From Heterostelium multicystogenum (lineage: Eukaryota > Evosea > Eumycetozoa > Acytosteliales > Acytosteliaceae): DNA of 42,604 bases. A program made the position numbers and the translations under genes. Every line of letters starts with the position of its first letter. Positions within the stretch are counted from its first letter, which is position 1. This document shows, in pieces, positions 11,677 through 22,938 of the stretch. Below the pieces are notes generated by a model. The model saw nothing but the letters and a program-made list of their open reading frames with translations. It was not told the origin of the DNA and ran no database searches. The stretch lies in assembly GCA_003667245.1 (NCBI GenBank), contig RCNN01000285.1:1-42604 (forward strand), given 5' to 3'.

Positions 11677-11954
11677 ATGGTATTAAGTGAAAAAAGTAGA
11701 TAAAAACGCTAGATTAGATCGTCACTCTGGAACTGGACTCAGAGGCTTACCAAAGAAAGGTTTGTATTACAAAATAATTATTTAAATAGATATGTGAATT
11801 TATAAATATTAACTTTATTTTTCTAACAGAGGGATATGGAAAGTATGGATGGGGTAAGGAAGGTGAAATCTACGAAGATTTTGATGAAGAAGAAGTCAAC
11901 CAACATGAAGCTCAACCAAAAGTAGTTGTAGAAAAGACCAACAGCCCTAAGTAA
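11677..11954 (+). CDS. Minimal Stm1/HABP4 (SERBP1)-core protein
   Basis: A two-exon gene of about 68 codons with a 70-base intron at 11760-11829. Exon 1 carries the RNA/ribosome-binding core ARLDRHSGTGLRGLPKK and exon 2 continues GYGKYGWGKEGEIYEDF, matching the R-x-SGTG ... KxGxGxxxWG signature of the Stm1/HABP4/PAI-RBP1 family. Relatives bind the ribosome mRNA channel and affect ribosome storage; that role is inferred here. Yeast Stm1 has about 270 residues, so this protein is little more than the core plus an acidic tail. The ATG at 11677 is followed by a six-A run at 11690-11695 that carries one base too many for the frame, otherwise giving an immediate stop. Too short and too split to appear as one long reading frame. 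Confidence 0.75.
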
Positions 11955-11997
11955 ACTTTAGTGCTTTAATTGTATATATGAAACAAAACAATGAATC

Positions 11998-12003
11998 AAT
12001 AAA
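11998..12003 (+). promoter_or_regulatory. Polyadenylation signal AATAAA
   Basis: AATAAA lies 44 bases after the stop codon of the small Stm1-like gene, in an AT-rich 3' flank. Position and sequence fit a eukaryotic poly(A) signal. Confidence 0.5.
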
Positions 12004-12198
12004 GCAAATAATTCAATTTTGAATTGGATTAAATATTTAGTTCAAAACTTCTTGTATTTTAAATAATTTGAGATTAATTCAATTCCATGTTTAATTTTAT
12101 AAATTTTGTTTTTTTTACACACAACCTGTTTGCAATTAAAAAACGAAAAAACGACAAAAAGTAAACTTAGTCATATTATATAATTAATTTCGACAGAG

Positions 12199-13584
12199 AT
12201 GGCACCATCAAAACAAAAGAAAGAAGAGACTGTTGCTGATGACTATGAGGACTTTGAAGATGTAGAGTCTGAGAACGAAGCTGAGCATAGTGAGGCAAAG
12301 AGCAGTGGAGCTGCTGCAAGTAGCGCAGAAACAGAGGTCACTGAAGACACTTGGGAGAGTTACGATGAAGACGACGGACTTAGAGATGGCTACGAGGAAG
12401 ACAGTGACAATGAAGACATTATAACTTTCGAAATGAAGGACTATACAGACGAAATGAAGGAGTTCCCAAGATGAATACAATAAGCTTATGGCTGAAGAGA
12501 AGGCCTCTGGAAACAAGAACAGTAATGAAGATGAAGGAGACGCTGAAAGAGAGGAGCAGAAGCCAGAGGAAGTAGTTCAAGAGAAGAAGAAACCTACAAC
12601 TAAAGCTTCAGCAAACAAAAAAGGCACAGAAAAATGAAACAGTAACTCAAGAACCAAAACAAAAGCAACAACCAAAGCAAAAGCAACAGGCAAAGAAAGT
12701 GACAAAGAAACAAGACTCAGATAAATCCAACGAAGTAGAGGAGGAGACCTCGAAGCCAGCTGAAGATTTCTTTATAGCAACCAAAGGTGGACAAAAAAGA
12801 AAGTTAGAAGAAGATGAAGAGAAGATAGATGATGAAGATAACGAGGAAGTAGAAGAAGAAGAAGAGAAAGTACAATCAAAAGACAAGAAGAACAATAACA
12901 ATAATAAGAACAAGAACAAGGACAAAAAGGACAACAAGAACAATAAGAACAATAAGAGTAAGAATAATAATAGAAACGATAAGAAGAAAGAAAAGATTAA
13001 GCATTTACAAGAGGAAAGAAAAGCCAAGAAACAAAAGATGATAGAGGAGAGAAAGAAGTTGGGTGAAGAGGAAAAGAAGGTCTTATTAAACAAAATTGTC
13101 ACTGCTTCGAGAAAGAAGCTTGTAAAAGAGGATAGTGAAGATCAGATCAATCTTAAGAAGCAAAAGATGGAGTCTCTTTTTATTGGTTCTTTGAGCGGTA
13201 AGGATTCGAACGAACCTCAACAAAAGAAGTACGTCAAAGGAAACCGTATGGGTAGCAGAGCCAGAAAAGCGTATGTATTCATATCAAATCAACGAGCAAT
13301 AATCATGTTGTAATTAACAATGGCACCAACTACTACTCTACCTATCTTTCATTAGACTTGCCCAAAAGATCTTTGGTGAACAACAAAGAAAAGCATCAGC
13401 AGCAACAACAACATCATCAACAACTGACAAGCCACAATCTAAGCCACAACCAAAGCCACCAGCAGTTAAGATCGACAAGAATTTACATCCATCTTGGAAA
13501 GCCAAGCTTCTACAAAAAGCAACAACCAACGTTTCAATTAATCACTCAGCTAAATCCGAGGATATAGTCACATTCGATGATTAA
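12199..13584 (+). CDS. Bud22/SRFBP1-like ribosome biogenesis factor
   Basis: About 430 residues, highly charged: an acidic N-terminal half (EDFEDVESENEAEH) and a K/N/E-rich middle. The C-terminal motifs fit the Bud22 domain: AEDFFI, SLFIGSLSGKDS, KGNRMGSRARKALAQK, NLHPSWKAK and the terminal IVTFDD. Bud22 works in the nucleolus in early 40S subunit and 18S rRNA maturation; a matching role here is inferred from family. The intron at 13271-13355 separates ARKA from LAQK and restores the match. Two frame breaks fall in homopolymers: an extra C in the CCC near 12464-12466 and an extra A in the six-A run near 12617-12622. A long opposite-strand frame over this gene is a composition artefact. Confidence 0.72.
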
Positions 13585-13948
13585 TATTTATATTTGACAA
13601 CCAAACTAAACACACAACAACAGCATCATCCAAACATCCAAACAAGCAAATAGCCAGACAAGCAAGAAAGGCAAGCCAACTAACCAATGACACAGTCAGT
13701 AGTTAGTTATTTAGTTGCTAATAATAACATTAATAAATATTAATAAATGTTAAAGATGTGCAGTGTGGTGTGTTCACCCCCTAAAAGTTCAATTTTGTTT
13801 TTGTTTTTAACATTAATTTAAATTAAAGAAAATCTGGTGATCATAGATAAGAAAACTAGCAAGTACTTGAAGTCATAAGATAAGTCAGAAGTATTGTATT
13901 GATATACATACATATACTAGTGTATATCTTAGACTATATCATATATAA
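13585..13948. other. Intergenic spacer with poly(A) signal
   Basis: 364 bases between the Bud22-like and Integrator genes. An AATAAA at 13732-13737 is a likely poly(A) signal of the upstream gene. The rest is AT-rich and shows no gene. Confidence 0.5.
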
Positions 13949-16900
13949 ATGAATCAACAGCAACAACTGCCGCAAACTGTACCGCAACAACAGCAGCAGC
14001 AACAACAACAACTAATACCGCCACAAGCTCAGCAACAGCCACAACAACAGCAAAATATAAAGAGACTATGTATAAAGAGAGAAATAGATGAAGCTGATTT
14101 CCTGGAGAATGTAGGTATTCAATCATAGAGCTAGCCAATCTTGTGGGCTGTCGAAGCCATGATGGCGTATGATTGGTAGATTGTTTATTAATGATGTTTG
14201 CATTTTGGGTTGCATTTAGAGTTGGCGAGAACAATATGATAAGATCGAACAGTTGATGAGCAATGCATCGGAAAATGATATCTTGATGACTCTGGTGGAG
14301 AGAGTCGGTGAGGGCCAGGAGAGACATGCAGATGTGACTGTCGGTTTGTTGTATGGCATTTTGGTACATGGACACAATCACTATTTCAAGCAGTTGACTC
14401 TTATCACCAAAGATGGTTTAGTATTCTTTTGTACACAGTTGAAAAAGTTGATTAACGATCGTTTCCAGAAGCTTGCTGATCTACCGCGTCAGCAAAACAC
14501 TTTGGCTGCTGTCAGAATTGATAGCTGCAAATCACCACGACAGTGAAGCAATTGCCGCACTCCTCATGCGACATATATACGGTGGAAATATCACACCTAA
14601 GAATATAGGGCTTGCTCAATCACTCCTATCGACCATATCCTCAAATAAGTATGTGTTTCAACCACAAGGTTCAATGTAATTGGAATCTGTACACTAACTA
14701 ATGATTGCTTGATATTGATTTGAATTGACAGGAGCTGGCTGTATGGCAGACCCATGTTTATACCAACAGCATTATATACCTATTTGCGATTATTACAGGA
14801 TCATTTGAAACCACAGTTCAAAAGAGCTGAGAGAGCAGGAAGTTGCATTTTGTTTGGATTTAATAAAGAATAAGTTTGCAGAGTCGATCACAATTGGCAG
14901 AGACCTGATCAGAATGCTCATGTATCTCGCTCCAAAGATACCAGAGTTCGATCAGTTGTGGCGAGACTTGAATGCCAAACCAGGCCCCTTCCAGTCTGCC
15001 ACTTTCAGTGACATATCTAGCATCATGAAAGCACCTTCACCAAAGCACCATTTGCAATTTAGACTATCACCCGAGATGGAAACACAGGTGCTTTTTATAT
15101 TGAAGGAAGTCAAGTTTGGCAACCAGAAGCGATACCAGCAGTGGTTTGTTACCAGACACCTTCCCAACCTCGAAAGCGAGTCACTTATACCAGACCTGAT
15201 CCGTTACATATGCTGCTGCTACCATCCACCCAACCATGTACTGTGCAGTGACATTGTACCTCGTTGGGCTATCATTGGATGGCTGCTCAAACACTGTAAA
15301 GAGCAGTGGCGATCACAGGCCAAGTTGGCCCTATTTTATGATTGGCTCTACTACGATCCAAAGCACGACTCAATTATGAACATTGAGCCTGCCATGCTGC
15401 TGATGGCTTGCTCCATCAAGAAGTACTCAGACATGACAGTGGATCTAGTGGAATACATAGTTCACACTCTCCTCGAGTCCCACGACCTGCAACGCAAGGA
15501 TCTTATTAAGAATGGTATAAACACTGCGTTTACACAAACACTTGAGAAAGGAGTAGTTCCGTATGTATTATCAATCCTATACAGGTCATTTGCATCTTAC
15601 TTACATTGTATTGATTGATATAGATCACTGGCACCTATGTTTTCATTGGAATGTTTAGGTCCTCAGTTATTTGAAAAAGTAAAGATATATTTCATGCATT
15701 TCATATCTAATTCACCACTTCAACAATCTCAAAACAATATTCCTATTCAACAACCCGTTCACAAGCTATCACACTCTCAACAGGGTAATCCTTTAATGAA
15801 AAATGCTCCTGGTCCCAATCTCCGCAATTCCTGTCACAACAACAGAAGCCATTAAATTCATCTTCTACATCTCTTCCACATACTCAGCAACAGCAACAGC
15901 ATTCTCCGCAACAGCTATCGCAACAATCGCACCCTCATCACTCACCACAGTTACCACAACAGCATCATCCTCAAGTATCGCACCCACAGCCTCAACCGCA
16001 GCAAGCTCAGCCAAAAGATGATCCAATGAAGATAGATACTCCTGAGAAAGAAAAAGAAAAGGATAAAGTGGTTGAAGATCAACAGATAAAAGAAGTACCT
16101 CCAAGTAAACTATCAACACCAACTTTAAAAAGCTCAGCTACTACACCATTGGAGAACAATACTCCTGTACTCACATCATCACCAGTACAACAGCATGCAC
16201 CAATGGAAACTGCACCAAATTCAAGTCAAAAGAGAGATAGAGACCAAAGAGAAAAAGAGGAATCAGAGTCGAATCAGCAAGCTACAAAAGAAGAGACACG
16301 TTTATCCACTCCCACTACCACCACAGCAACAACCACAAACACAGCAACCACAGCCACAACAACCACCACAGTTACACCAAACACCTCTCATCAAAAAGGA
16401 AGGAAACAGCTCTACACCTAACTTAGTGGCTGCGGCAACAACACCAGCCCAGTCTCCACACTTGATAAACACACCAAAAACTTTAACACAATCGCAATCT
16501 CAAATACCGTCACCTCCACCTGTATTACATTTACAACCTGAGAGCTCACTAAACAACAATAGTAACAACCAAACAATCGATACCACTACCAAACAGGAAT
16601 TACCAACCAGCAACAACAACAACAACAGCAATAGTAGCAACAATGATGAGGACCATGTAATGACTGATGTAAATAATTCAAACCACAATAATAGCCAGGA
16701 CAATAATGAACATATAATTATCGAGTAAGTCACCTTTGCCTAGATATTAATTGGAATCATCCATACTAATCGACCCAATTAACAGTGAGGAGTGTAAAGT
16801 AGAAGTACCGGAAATTCTTTTGACCTTTGGAAATAGTAAGGCAGATTATCAACCTTTCAATATTCAGTCCACTTTGAAATCTATTCTTGCCAACTATCAG

Positions 16901-18471
16901 AGTCATATCTCCAAATCTAAAGATGCAAAAGATAAGGAATCGAATGAGGAAATCACACGAACTTTAGCTGGCTATTTGATTGACGCACTGAAACCTCAGT
17001 TTGAAGTGGTGTCACCTCTCACTCTCTTCACCTCATTCCAAATCATTCATATTCTTTTCAAAGCAGCATTCCCAACACCTACAACCAGTAATGAAATCAT
17101 CATGGGTCTCCTTAAGGAGCTCTATAAACTGGAGCCGTCGGTCAGTGTGCAGCTGGCAATATGGTCAATCATACTATCGCCCGGAGGGCTTCAAACTAAC
17201 AGCAGCAACAGCAATTTCTATATTTATCCAGACATTGACAGTACTCTTAATAATTTAGCTGGCTCCTCTGCTAATACTAGCACAAGTAGCTTGGCGGATC
17301 ATCTCAAGGACATCACAAATACACCTGACAGCGCATCGTCATCTAGCATCACATTCGAAGATGAAGAGCGACTCAAAATCGACAAACTACTCGAGTCTAT
17401 CTCAGACACAAATGCACCCAACAAACCAATTCTTACTCCTTATCAAAAAGTTCATTTGCTACCTCAACAATATCAGTCATGCCAATATAAAACAACCTCA
17501 GCAGCAGCAATCTCAGTGCATCGACTGCGAATACATCTTCATCCAATTTGTCCAATACTGCGGCAAGCAACAATATTGCCATCGTTCAGGAACATATTGT
17601 AGCGGACTGCAAGAGAATGCAGCTTGTAAATATATTCTTCTATGTAATACCAATGTTTTACAGATATCTCTCTGGATACACCACTGGAAACACCGATTTA
17701 CTCATGCTGATCATTGAGAACATTGATCCCAAGCAACAATATCGTCTCTGCAACAAACTATCACTAGGTGAATTCAAGATATTTGGAAACGCATCGCCCA
17801 TATCTCTAGTGAATCATGCATTCCAACTAGAGTCATTCGAGCAGTCTTATGTTTGGCAACTTCTGGTGGCAGAAGACAACTTCCACCATAACCTCATGAC
17901 CAAGATATTCCCATCTGTTGTCAGCAAAATCGACCCATTCACACACAGCGAGGCCATGCTCTATTTGAACAACCGGTCTCAAAGACAGCGAGGTCAACAT
18001 TAAGACACTCTCCGACCTGCTGACCATGACACCAAGGCTTCCATCCATTTGCCCTTACCATATTCGCCTGCTGGCAACAGAAACAAACGAAACTATTCAC
18101 ATCGACTATCTATGACCTGATAGTGGCAAACATCAACGACAAGGCGATACATCGAGCGAATTCTCTACTTTTACAATCTATACTTTAAGAAGTTCTTCAA
18201 TGCCGGCTCAGTGACCAACAGCAACTCAAGTTCCTCTGACGAAGGCAAGTCCAGCAGCAACCTCGATGCACTACACAACAACGATTTAAAATGATCGTAT
18301 TGTTCGAATATTCAAAACCAACACCTCCTACCAACACAAATTCACCAACCTCTACAATATTTATTCGCCAACAATCCACAATCCCTTTCATCGTCCACCG
18401 CATCTACACCAACCATTTCACCACAATCATCATCCAACAATTTAAATTCATTAAAAAGATTAAAGAAATAA
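13949..18471 (+). CDS. ints3: Integrator complex subunit 3
   Basis: Integrator cleaves nascent snRNA and other transcripts in the nucleus; INTS3 also belongs to the SOSS complex in animals. Conserved INTS3 blocks are plain: LLYGILVHGHNHYFKQL, LWLLSELIAANHHDSEA, ALYTYLRLLQDH, ESITIGRDLIRML, EMETQVLFILKEVKFGNQKR, DLIRYICCCYHPPN, DIVPRWAIIGWLLKHC, AKLALFYDWLYYDP and DSIMNIEPAMLLMACS, and later MQLVNIFFYVIPMFYRYLSG with GEFKIFGN. The N-terminus is Q-rich. A long Q/P/S/T-rich insertion (about 15840-16720) separates the two conserved halves, giving about 1,400 residues against 1,042 in human. Introns: 14111-14219, 14649-14731, 15561-15623 and 16725-16785. Frame breaks include extra A in four-A runs near 14494 and 14826, and others near 15830, 16310, 17500, 17970 and 18040. 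The end is uncertain: an in-frame TGA at 18292-18294 is followed by a 58-codon Q/S-rich extension to 18471. Confidence 0.9.
13952..14065 (+). repeat. CAA/CAG tract coding poly-Q in INTS3 N-terminus
   Basis: Runs of CAG and CAA codons give a glutamine- and proline-rich leader before the conserved part of INTS3, as is common in dictyostelid proteins. Confidence 0.8.
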
Positions 18472-18772
18472 TAATAATAGCAAAAATAACATATAACGAC
18501 ACTACAGATACTACATAAATAATTATAACTTTATACTTGTATAGTTTATAACTGTTTTACTTAAAACAAGAATTACAAAGAAAGAGAGATGAAGATCTTT
18601 TGATAAATTTTTAGGTTTTAGTTTAGTTTATTAGTTTTTTTCATTAACAATGTATAAATAGATATTCATATTATTATTATATATAATATTAATGTAGATA
18701 AAATAGATAAGAATGACGATATATCAAAGCAATAGGTGTTTGTACTTCTAAAAGTGGAAGTACTTCTTGTAA
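18472..18772. other. Spacer between INTS3 and GOST-like gene
   Basis: Short AT-rich spacer containing the 3' flank of INTS3. An inverted repeat GTACTTC ... GAAGTAC with an eight-base loop lies at 18742-18763, just ahead of the next gene; it could be a small hairpin in its leader. No other feature seen. Confidence 0.45.
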
Positions 18773-20546
18773 ATATATATATTTTTTAATTGTTATTTGT
18801 GGTTTTTTTTAATTTATAATATATGCACTGTTGATGCTAGACAATGGAAGAGAGAGACAACTATAAGTGAATTCGACGTACAGCCTTTTACAGTATGTAA
18901 ACACCCCTGGGGTGCTTTATCCTAATGATTAAAATAGTTCATATAATATTAATAATAATAATGTTAATATACGTGTAGCATTTTCTTTTTTTGGAAGGTG
19001 GAACCTTGTCTGTATCTATTAGATCTCTACCACAAGATAGCGTATTATACTTTACTGTTTGTACTGAACATGAGTGGGCAAATGTAGGTTCGATCAGCAA
19101 ATAGACAATGTCTATTACTAAGAATTCTATTGCTAATTATATATACATTACTATAGCTGTTTGGTTATAAGATGAAGAAACCACCTTGTATGGTGTTTAA
19201 GAATGAGACTTTTGAAGAAGGAGAGGAATACGACGGATTGGATCTGTCGAGTCGGTGTTTTGTCGTTTCTAATTTCACGGATGAGTTGTCGGTGTTTAGA
19301 ACGATCGATCGTTACGGAAGATACTACTTTAATCTGGCGAACTGCCAGGATAACATGCCTGTCAATGTGTCCTATGCAATAAGCTTGCTCAATCCCGACA
19401 GTAATCAGCTGAGTGCAGAGCTGATTCCTGCACCACTCACATATAAATATGATGGCGGTGCTCTGGGCTGACTATAGCCTGTGGTTGGCTGGCCATATGC
19501 TACGTCTATCGTCACAACTTCTGCAGAATACACCTGCTGCTAAGCGTGTATCTCATTGTGAAATTCCTGTGTTGTCTGTACAACGCGTATACTCTTGAAC
19601 AGGCGTCACACGCCAAGCTGACAGTGATTCCAGAGTTTTTCTATCATCTCTTTAAGATCATATCGACGGTCTATCTCCAGCTGATTCTCCTCTTCTCGCC
19701 ACAGGCTGGGAATTACCCAAGACAATCTCAGAGGTGACCGATACAACATTTTTGCCCTGATTTCGGGTATGGGCGTAACCCTTGTACTTTATGAACTATA
19801 TGCCGACGATAGTTTATCATATGTAATGTACAGAGTTGATTGAATGGCTCCCTCAACCTAAGCGCTTTGGAAACTAACCAAATTCCATTGGACAATCTAG
19901 CTATTTGTAGAACTAATGTTACTTTCATTCAGAGTATTCCTGCTATTCTATGTATTTGTAGCAATCAATATCAACTCTAAACAATTGGAATACAAGAATT
20001 CTCAGATATAATCCATCGGACGAATCACAAACAACCTTGACTCAAGCAGAAGTGATGATTCTTGATAAAGAAGTATAAAATATTTTTGTAAGTGTTGCCT
20101 GGCTCTAATGATACATTCTACCATCAATTTACTAATCGGTTGCTCAGAATGTTGAAGTTGATATTGCTGTTCTGGGTTGGATTGATTACATTGAAATTCT
20201 TTACATCTCTGTTGTTTTATGGTGGAGTTATGGATACTTGGGTCGAGATGGTCAGCTCAGAGTTCTTGGACTCTACATTAATCATGTGTATAGCATATAA
20301 CTATAGACCAAGATTCGAAGATGTATTTAAAATAACACCCGAAAGACCTTGGGAAAGTGGAAACCAGCAATCAAATAATAATAGCAATGCCCCAGCCAAA
20401 TAAACCCTGATAATAATGGAAATCAAAATACCGATAATGATGATGGAGAGGATGATGACGAAGACAACATAAATGAACGATCTAGTCTCAACGGCAGAAG
20501 AAATAACAACGATGAATATGGAATAGAGTTACAGACTTTAAACTAA
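18773..20546 (+). CDS. GOST/lung seven-transmembrane receptor-like protein
   Basis: Membrane protein with an extracellular/luminal N-terminal domain and about seven helices, resembling the lung-7TM/GOST superfamily. No in-frame ATG is visible: the coding signal opens at 18773 with a hydrophobic, signal-like stretch (CYLWFFLIYNICTVDA), so the true 5' end is unresolved. Introns 18893-18978 and 19084-19156 join EFDVQPFT, GGTLSVSIRSLPQDSVLYF and FTVCTEHEWAN to GYKMKKPPCMVFKNETF. The luminal domain ends YAISLLNPDSNQLSAELIP. Helices follow (LLSVYLIVKFLCCLYNAY, LFKIISTVYLQLILLF, ISGMGVTLVLYELYA, VFLLFYVFVAIN, LILLFWVGLITLKFF, STLIMCIAYNYRP). A further intron, 19828-19932, is probable. The ATG at 19172 is internal. 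An acidic N/D-rich tail ends at 20546. Breaks occur near 19467, 19700, 19977 and 20080. Function unknown; GOST relatives act in Golgi trafficking or signalling. Confidence 0.6.
18902..18914. repeat. GC-rich 13-base palindrome in an intron
   Basis: CACCCC-T-GGGGTG is a perfect odd-length inverted repeat inside the probable first intron (18893-18978) of the GOST-like gene, in otherwise AT-rich intron sequence. Confidence 0.5.
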
Positions 20547-21000
20547 CACAACAGATTAACTCTACAACAAATAGAAAATAACAATATTTGATATGATAGT
20601 AATAATTACTATTATTTCTTATAAAATCTGAAAGTCAGATATGTATCTATCTAAATCTATCATTCCAAGTCAAATAAGATTATTATTAGTTACCACCACT
20701 TGTTTGGTATCAAATTAGGCAAAAATGATGCTTCACCAACAACAGTGTTAGTGTGTGAGTGTGAAATTTATTCAATTTTAATTAATTTGTTTTTTTTTGA
20801 AATACTCTAAATATTATTTATAATAAGGCTGAAATTTTATTATTATTGTTGTTGACAATAACAAACAAACACATTCAAGTTGTTTTTGTTTACCCTTTTT
20901 TATATTATATTCAATAGAATTGCTGTTGTTGTGAGTGCGCCACCGGCAAAGCTGAGAGAGTACTAAGCAGAAGTAGAAGCAAAAGTAGAAGCAGTAGAAG
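20547..21000. other. PEX7 upstream region with AGAAG repeat
   Basis: AT-rich spacer; the final 33 bases (20968-21000) are imperfect repeats of AGAAGC/AGAAGT running directly into the PEX7 ATG. The frame of the ATG has stops in this stretch, so it is leader rather than coding. No gene seen. Confidence 0.55.
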
Positions 21001-22149
21001 ATGATGAAGAGATTCAAGACACATTTCAATGGTTACTCTGTTGAGTTCAGTCCTTTCGAGGAACAGAGATTGGCTTGCGCTACTTCACAGCATTTTGGAA
21101 TCATCGGTAATGGTAGACAGTATGTTTTAGACGTGTTGGATCGTGATATCGTTCCTTATCGTGTCTACGATACCCGTGATGGTCTCTACGACTGCACATG
21201 GTCAGAGGAGAATGAAAACCATTTGCAAGTGCAAGTGGTGATGGTTCTATCAAGATTTGGGATACTGTAGCTCCCTCTGGAGAGCGTCCACTCAAGTCAT
21301 TTCAAGAGCACACCAAAGAGGTCTACAGTATCGATTGGAATCTCGTATCGAAGGAGATGTTTATAAGTGGTAGTTGGGATATGTCGATCAAGACTTGGTC
21401 GCCACGTGCCGACATGTCGATTCGTACATTTAAAGAGCATCGTTATTGTATCTACAGCACTATTTGGTCACCAAGAAACCCATTCCATTTTGCATCGGTC
21501 TCTGGTGATACTTCACTCAAGATTTGGGATCATCGTGACAATCGTTCACTCAAACACTATAAAGGCGCATGACAATGAAGTTTTAACATGCGATTGGAAT
21601 AAATACAATGAAAAAGAAATTATAACTGGTTCTGTAGATAAGACTATTCGTATTTGGGTATGATTCAGACGAGCTAGAAGGCATCATTATCATTCTTTAC
21701 CAATCATCTTTTAACATCATTTGATCATTCATAACTAGGATATAAGATTGCCGGATAGACCAACTAGTATATTAAGAGGTCATGGTTATGCTGTTAGAAG
21801 ATTGAAATGTTCACCTCATTCAGATGCAATGTTAGCATCATCTTCATAGTATGTATTCAATAGCCATATGTAAAACCAGCTCATTTATAAGTATTGGATT
21901 ATTTACATCAATCTCTATTACAGTGATATGTCAGTGATTATTTGGGATAGATCAAGAGAGGATCCAATGTTATTAAAGATGGATCATCACACTGAGTTTG
22001 TTGTTGGTTTAGATTGGAATATGTTTATCGATGGTCAAATGGCATCATGTTCATGGGATGAGCAAGTTTGTGTTTGGAATCTTGGTAGAGTACCACCTCA
22101 ACAATTCCACCATCAACCACCACATCACCAAATGCCACCAAGACCATAA
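21001..22149 (+). CDS. pex7: Peroxin-7, PTS2 import receptor
   Basis: WD40 receptor that binds the N-terminal PTS2 signal in the cytosol and delivers cargo to the peroxisome. About 330 residues, as usual for the family. Seen in order: GYSVEFSPFEEQRLACATSQ (family hallmark), YDCTWSEENENH, GDGSIKIWDT, EVYSIDWN, FISGSWDMSIKTWSP, IYSTIWSPRNPFHFASVSGD, VLTCDWNKYNEKEIITGSVD, GYAVRRLKCSPHSDAMLASS and EFVVGLDWN. A short H/P-rich tail follows (about HQPPHHQMPPRP). Introns 21658-21738 and 21849-21923 each interrupt and restore the frame exactly. Two single-base breaks: a missing base near 21231 and an extra G near 21564. The identity is secure across the full length. Confidence 0.93.
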
Positions 22150-22328
22150 TAGTAATAATAGTAGTTACCATAATAAATATAGCATATGATAGATAGATAC
22201 TCCGAATATTAAATATTTTTGACGACATAACTATTTGGAACTTGGAAATGTAAATCCAACTTACAAAAATATAATATTTATTCTCAAACTTGTTAGCTAT
22301 TGTAAATTAAATTATAATTAAATTGTCT

Positions 22329-22604
22329 TTATTCTTTTGCTTTAGCAATCAATACTAAATGCTCGTTATTAGCACTCCCATACCAAGATTTGGAGTGTCT
22401 GAAATTAATTTATATTTATAAATCGATACTAATATTATTATTATTATGATGAAATAATTGAGATGAATTAGCTCCATCTTTGAGGAATATAAAACTGCTG
22501 TTTATATTGATGGATGGACTAAGATGGCGTATATTGCTACTAAGTTCCGTTGACTCTTGATTGCTGAGGTCGATGTTATATGATTTTCGGATGGGTATAT
22601 CCAC
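22329..22604 (-). other. Possible downstream exon(s) of a minus-strand gene
   Basis: Two coding-like fragments follow the small unknown CDS on the minus strand. One frame across about 22500-22610 reads SAIKWIYPSENHITSTSAIK and continues. A second, 22329-22398, comes after a good TTTCAG acceptor and reads HSKSWYGSANNEHLVLIAKA before a stop. Composition looks like protein, but the phase between pieces cannot be reconciled without an indel. Could belong to the gene at 22657-22938 or be a separate one. Confidence 0.3.
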
Positions 22605-22656
22605 TTTATTGCTGAGTGAACAACAACTGTAGCAGCAACAACAATCTTTAATTATT

Positions 22657-22938
22657 TTAACTTGGTACCATTGTTTTTTGAAATTTTACTGACACCAAAC
22701 TTTCACCTTGTGGAACTGTCGAACCTATATCTATTGGTTTTAGCGGGAAAGGACTGTCTATGTTGGATTTTTCAATATAAGGATAAATTCTAATGTCATA
22801 GACAGTGCCAAGATGAATAAAATAATATTTGGCAATATTGGCATGGATTTCTTTATAAGTACATGCTGATCCCAAATAATTTACACAATTGGAAACTTCT
22901 TGTCCATTTGAATTATAAATAATAACTGTATAAACCAT
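22657..22938 (-). CDS. Small hypothetical protein
   Basis: A 93-codon open frame from ATG at 22938, preceded by an A-rich context. It reads as ordinary globular sequence (MVYTVIIYNSNGQEVSNC ... IHLGTVYDIRIYPYIEKS) with three cysteines and no low-complexity run. I recognise no family. It is convergent with PEX7, and the stop near 22657 may be premature because coding-like sequence continues on the same strand towards 22329. Real-gene status is moderately supported by composition only. Confidence 0.45.
   Translation of the reverse strand: MVYTVIIYNSNGQEVSNCVNYLGSACTYKEIHANIAKYYFIHLGTVYDIRIYPYIEKSNIDSPFPLKPIDIGSTVPQGESLVSVKFQKTMVPS

Noticed and set aside
12647..13102. 151-codon minus-strand frame rich in L, F and S
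   Set aside because: It is the complement of the K/E/N-rich Bud22-like coding region; composition alone explains it.
13929..14381. 150-codon minus-strand frame with V/A-rich stretch
   Set aside because: Antisense of the CAA/CAG tract and first exons of INTS3, and it crosses a supported intron.
18291..18518. 75-codon plus-strand frame starting with MIVLFEYS
   Set aside because: A neighbouring frame gives dictyostelid-like Q/S-rich sequence continuous with INTS3; this one is probably its shadow.
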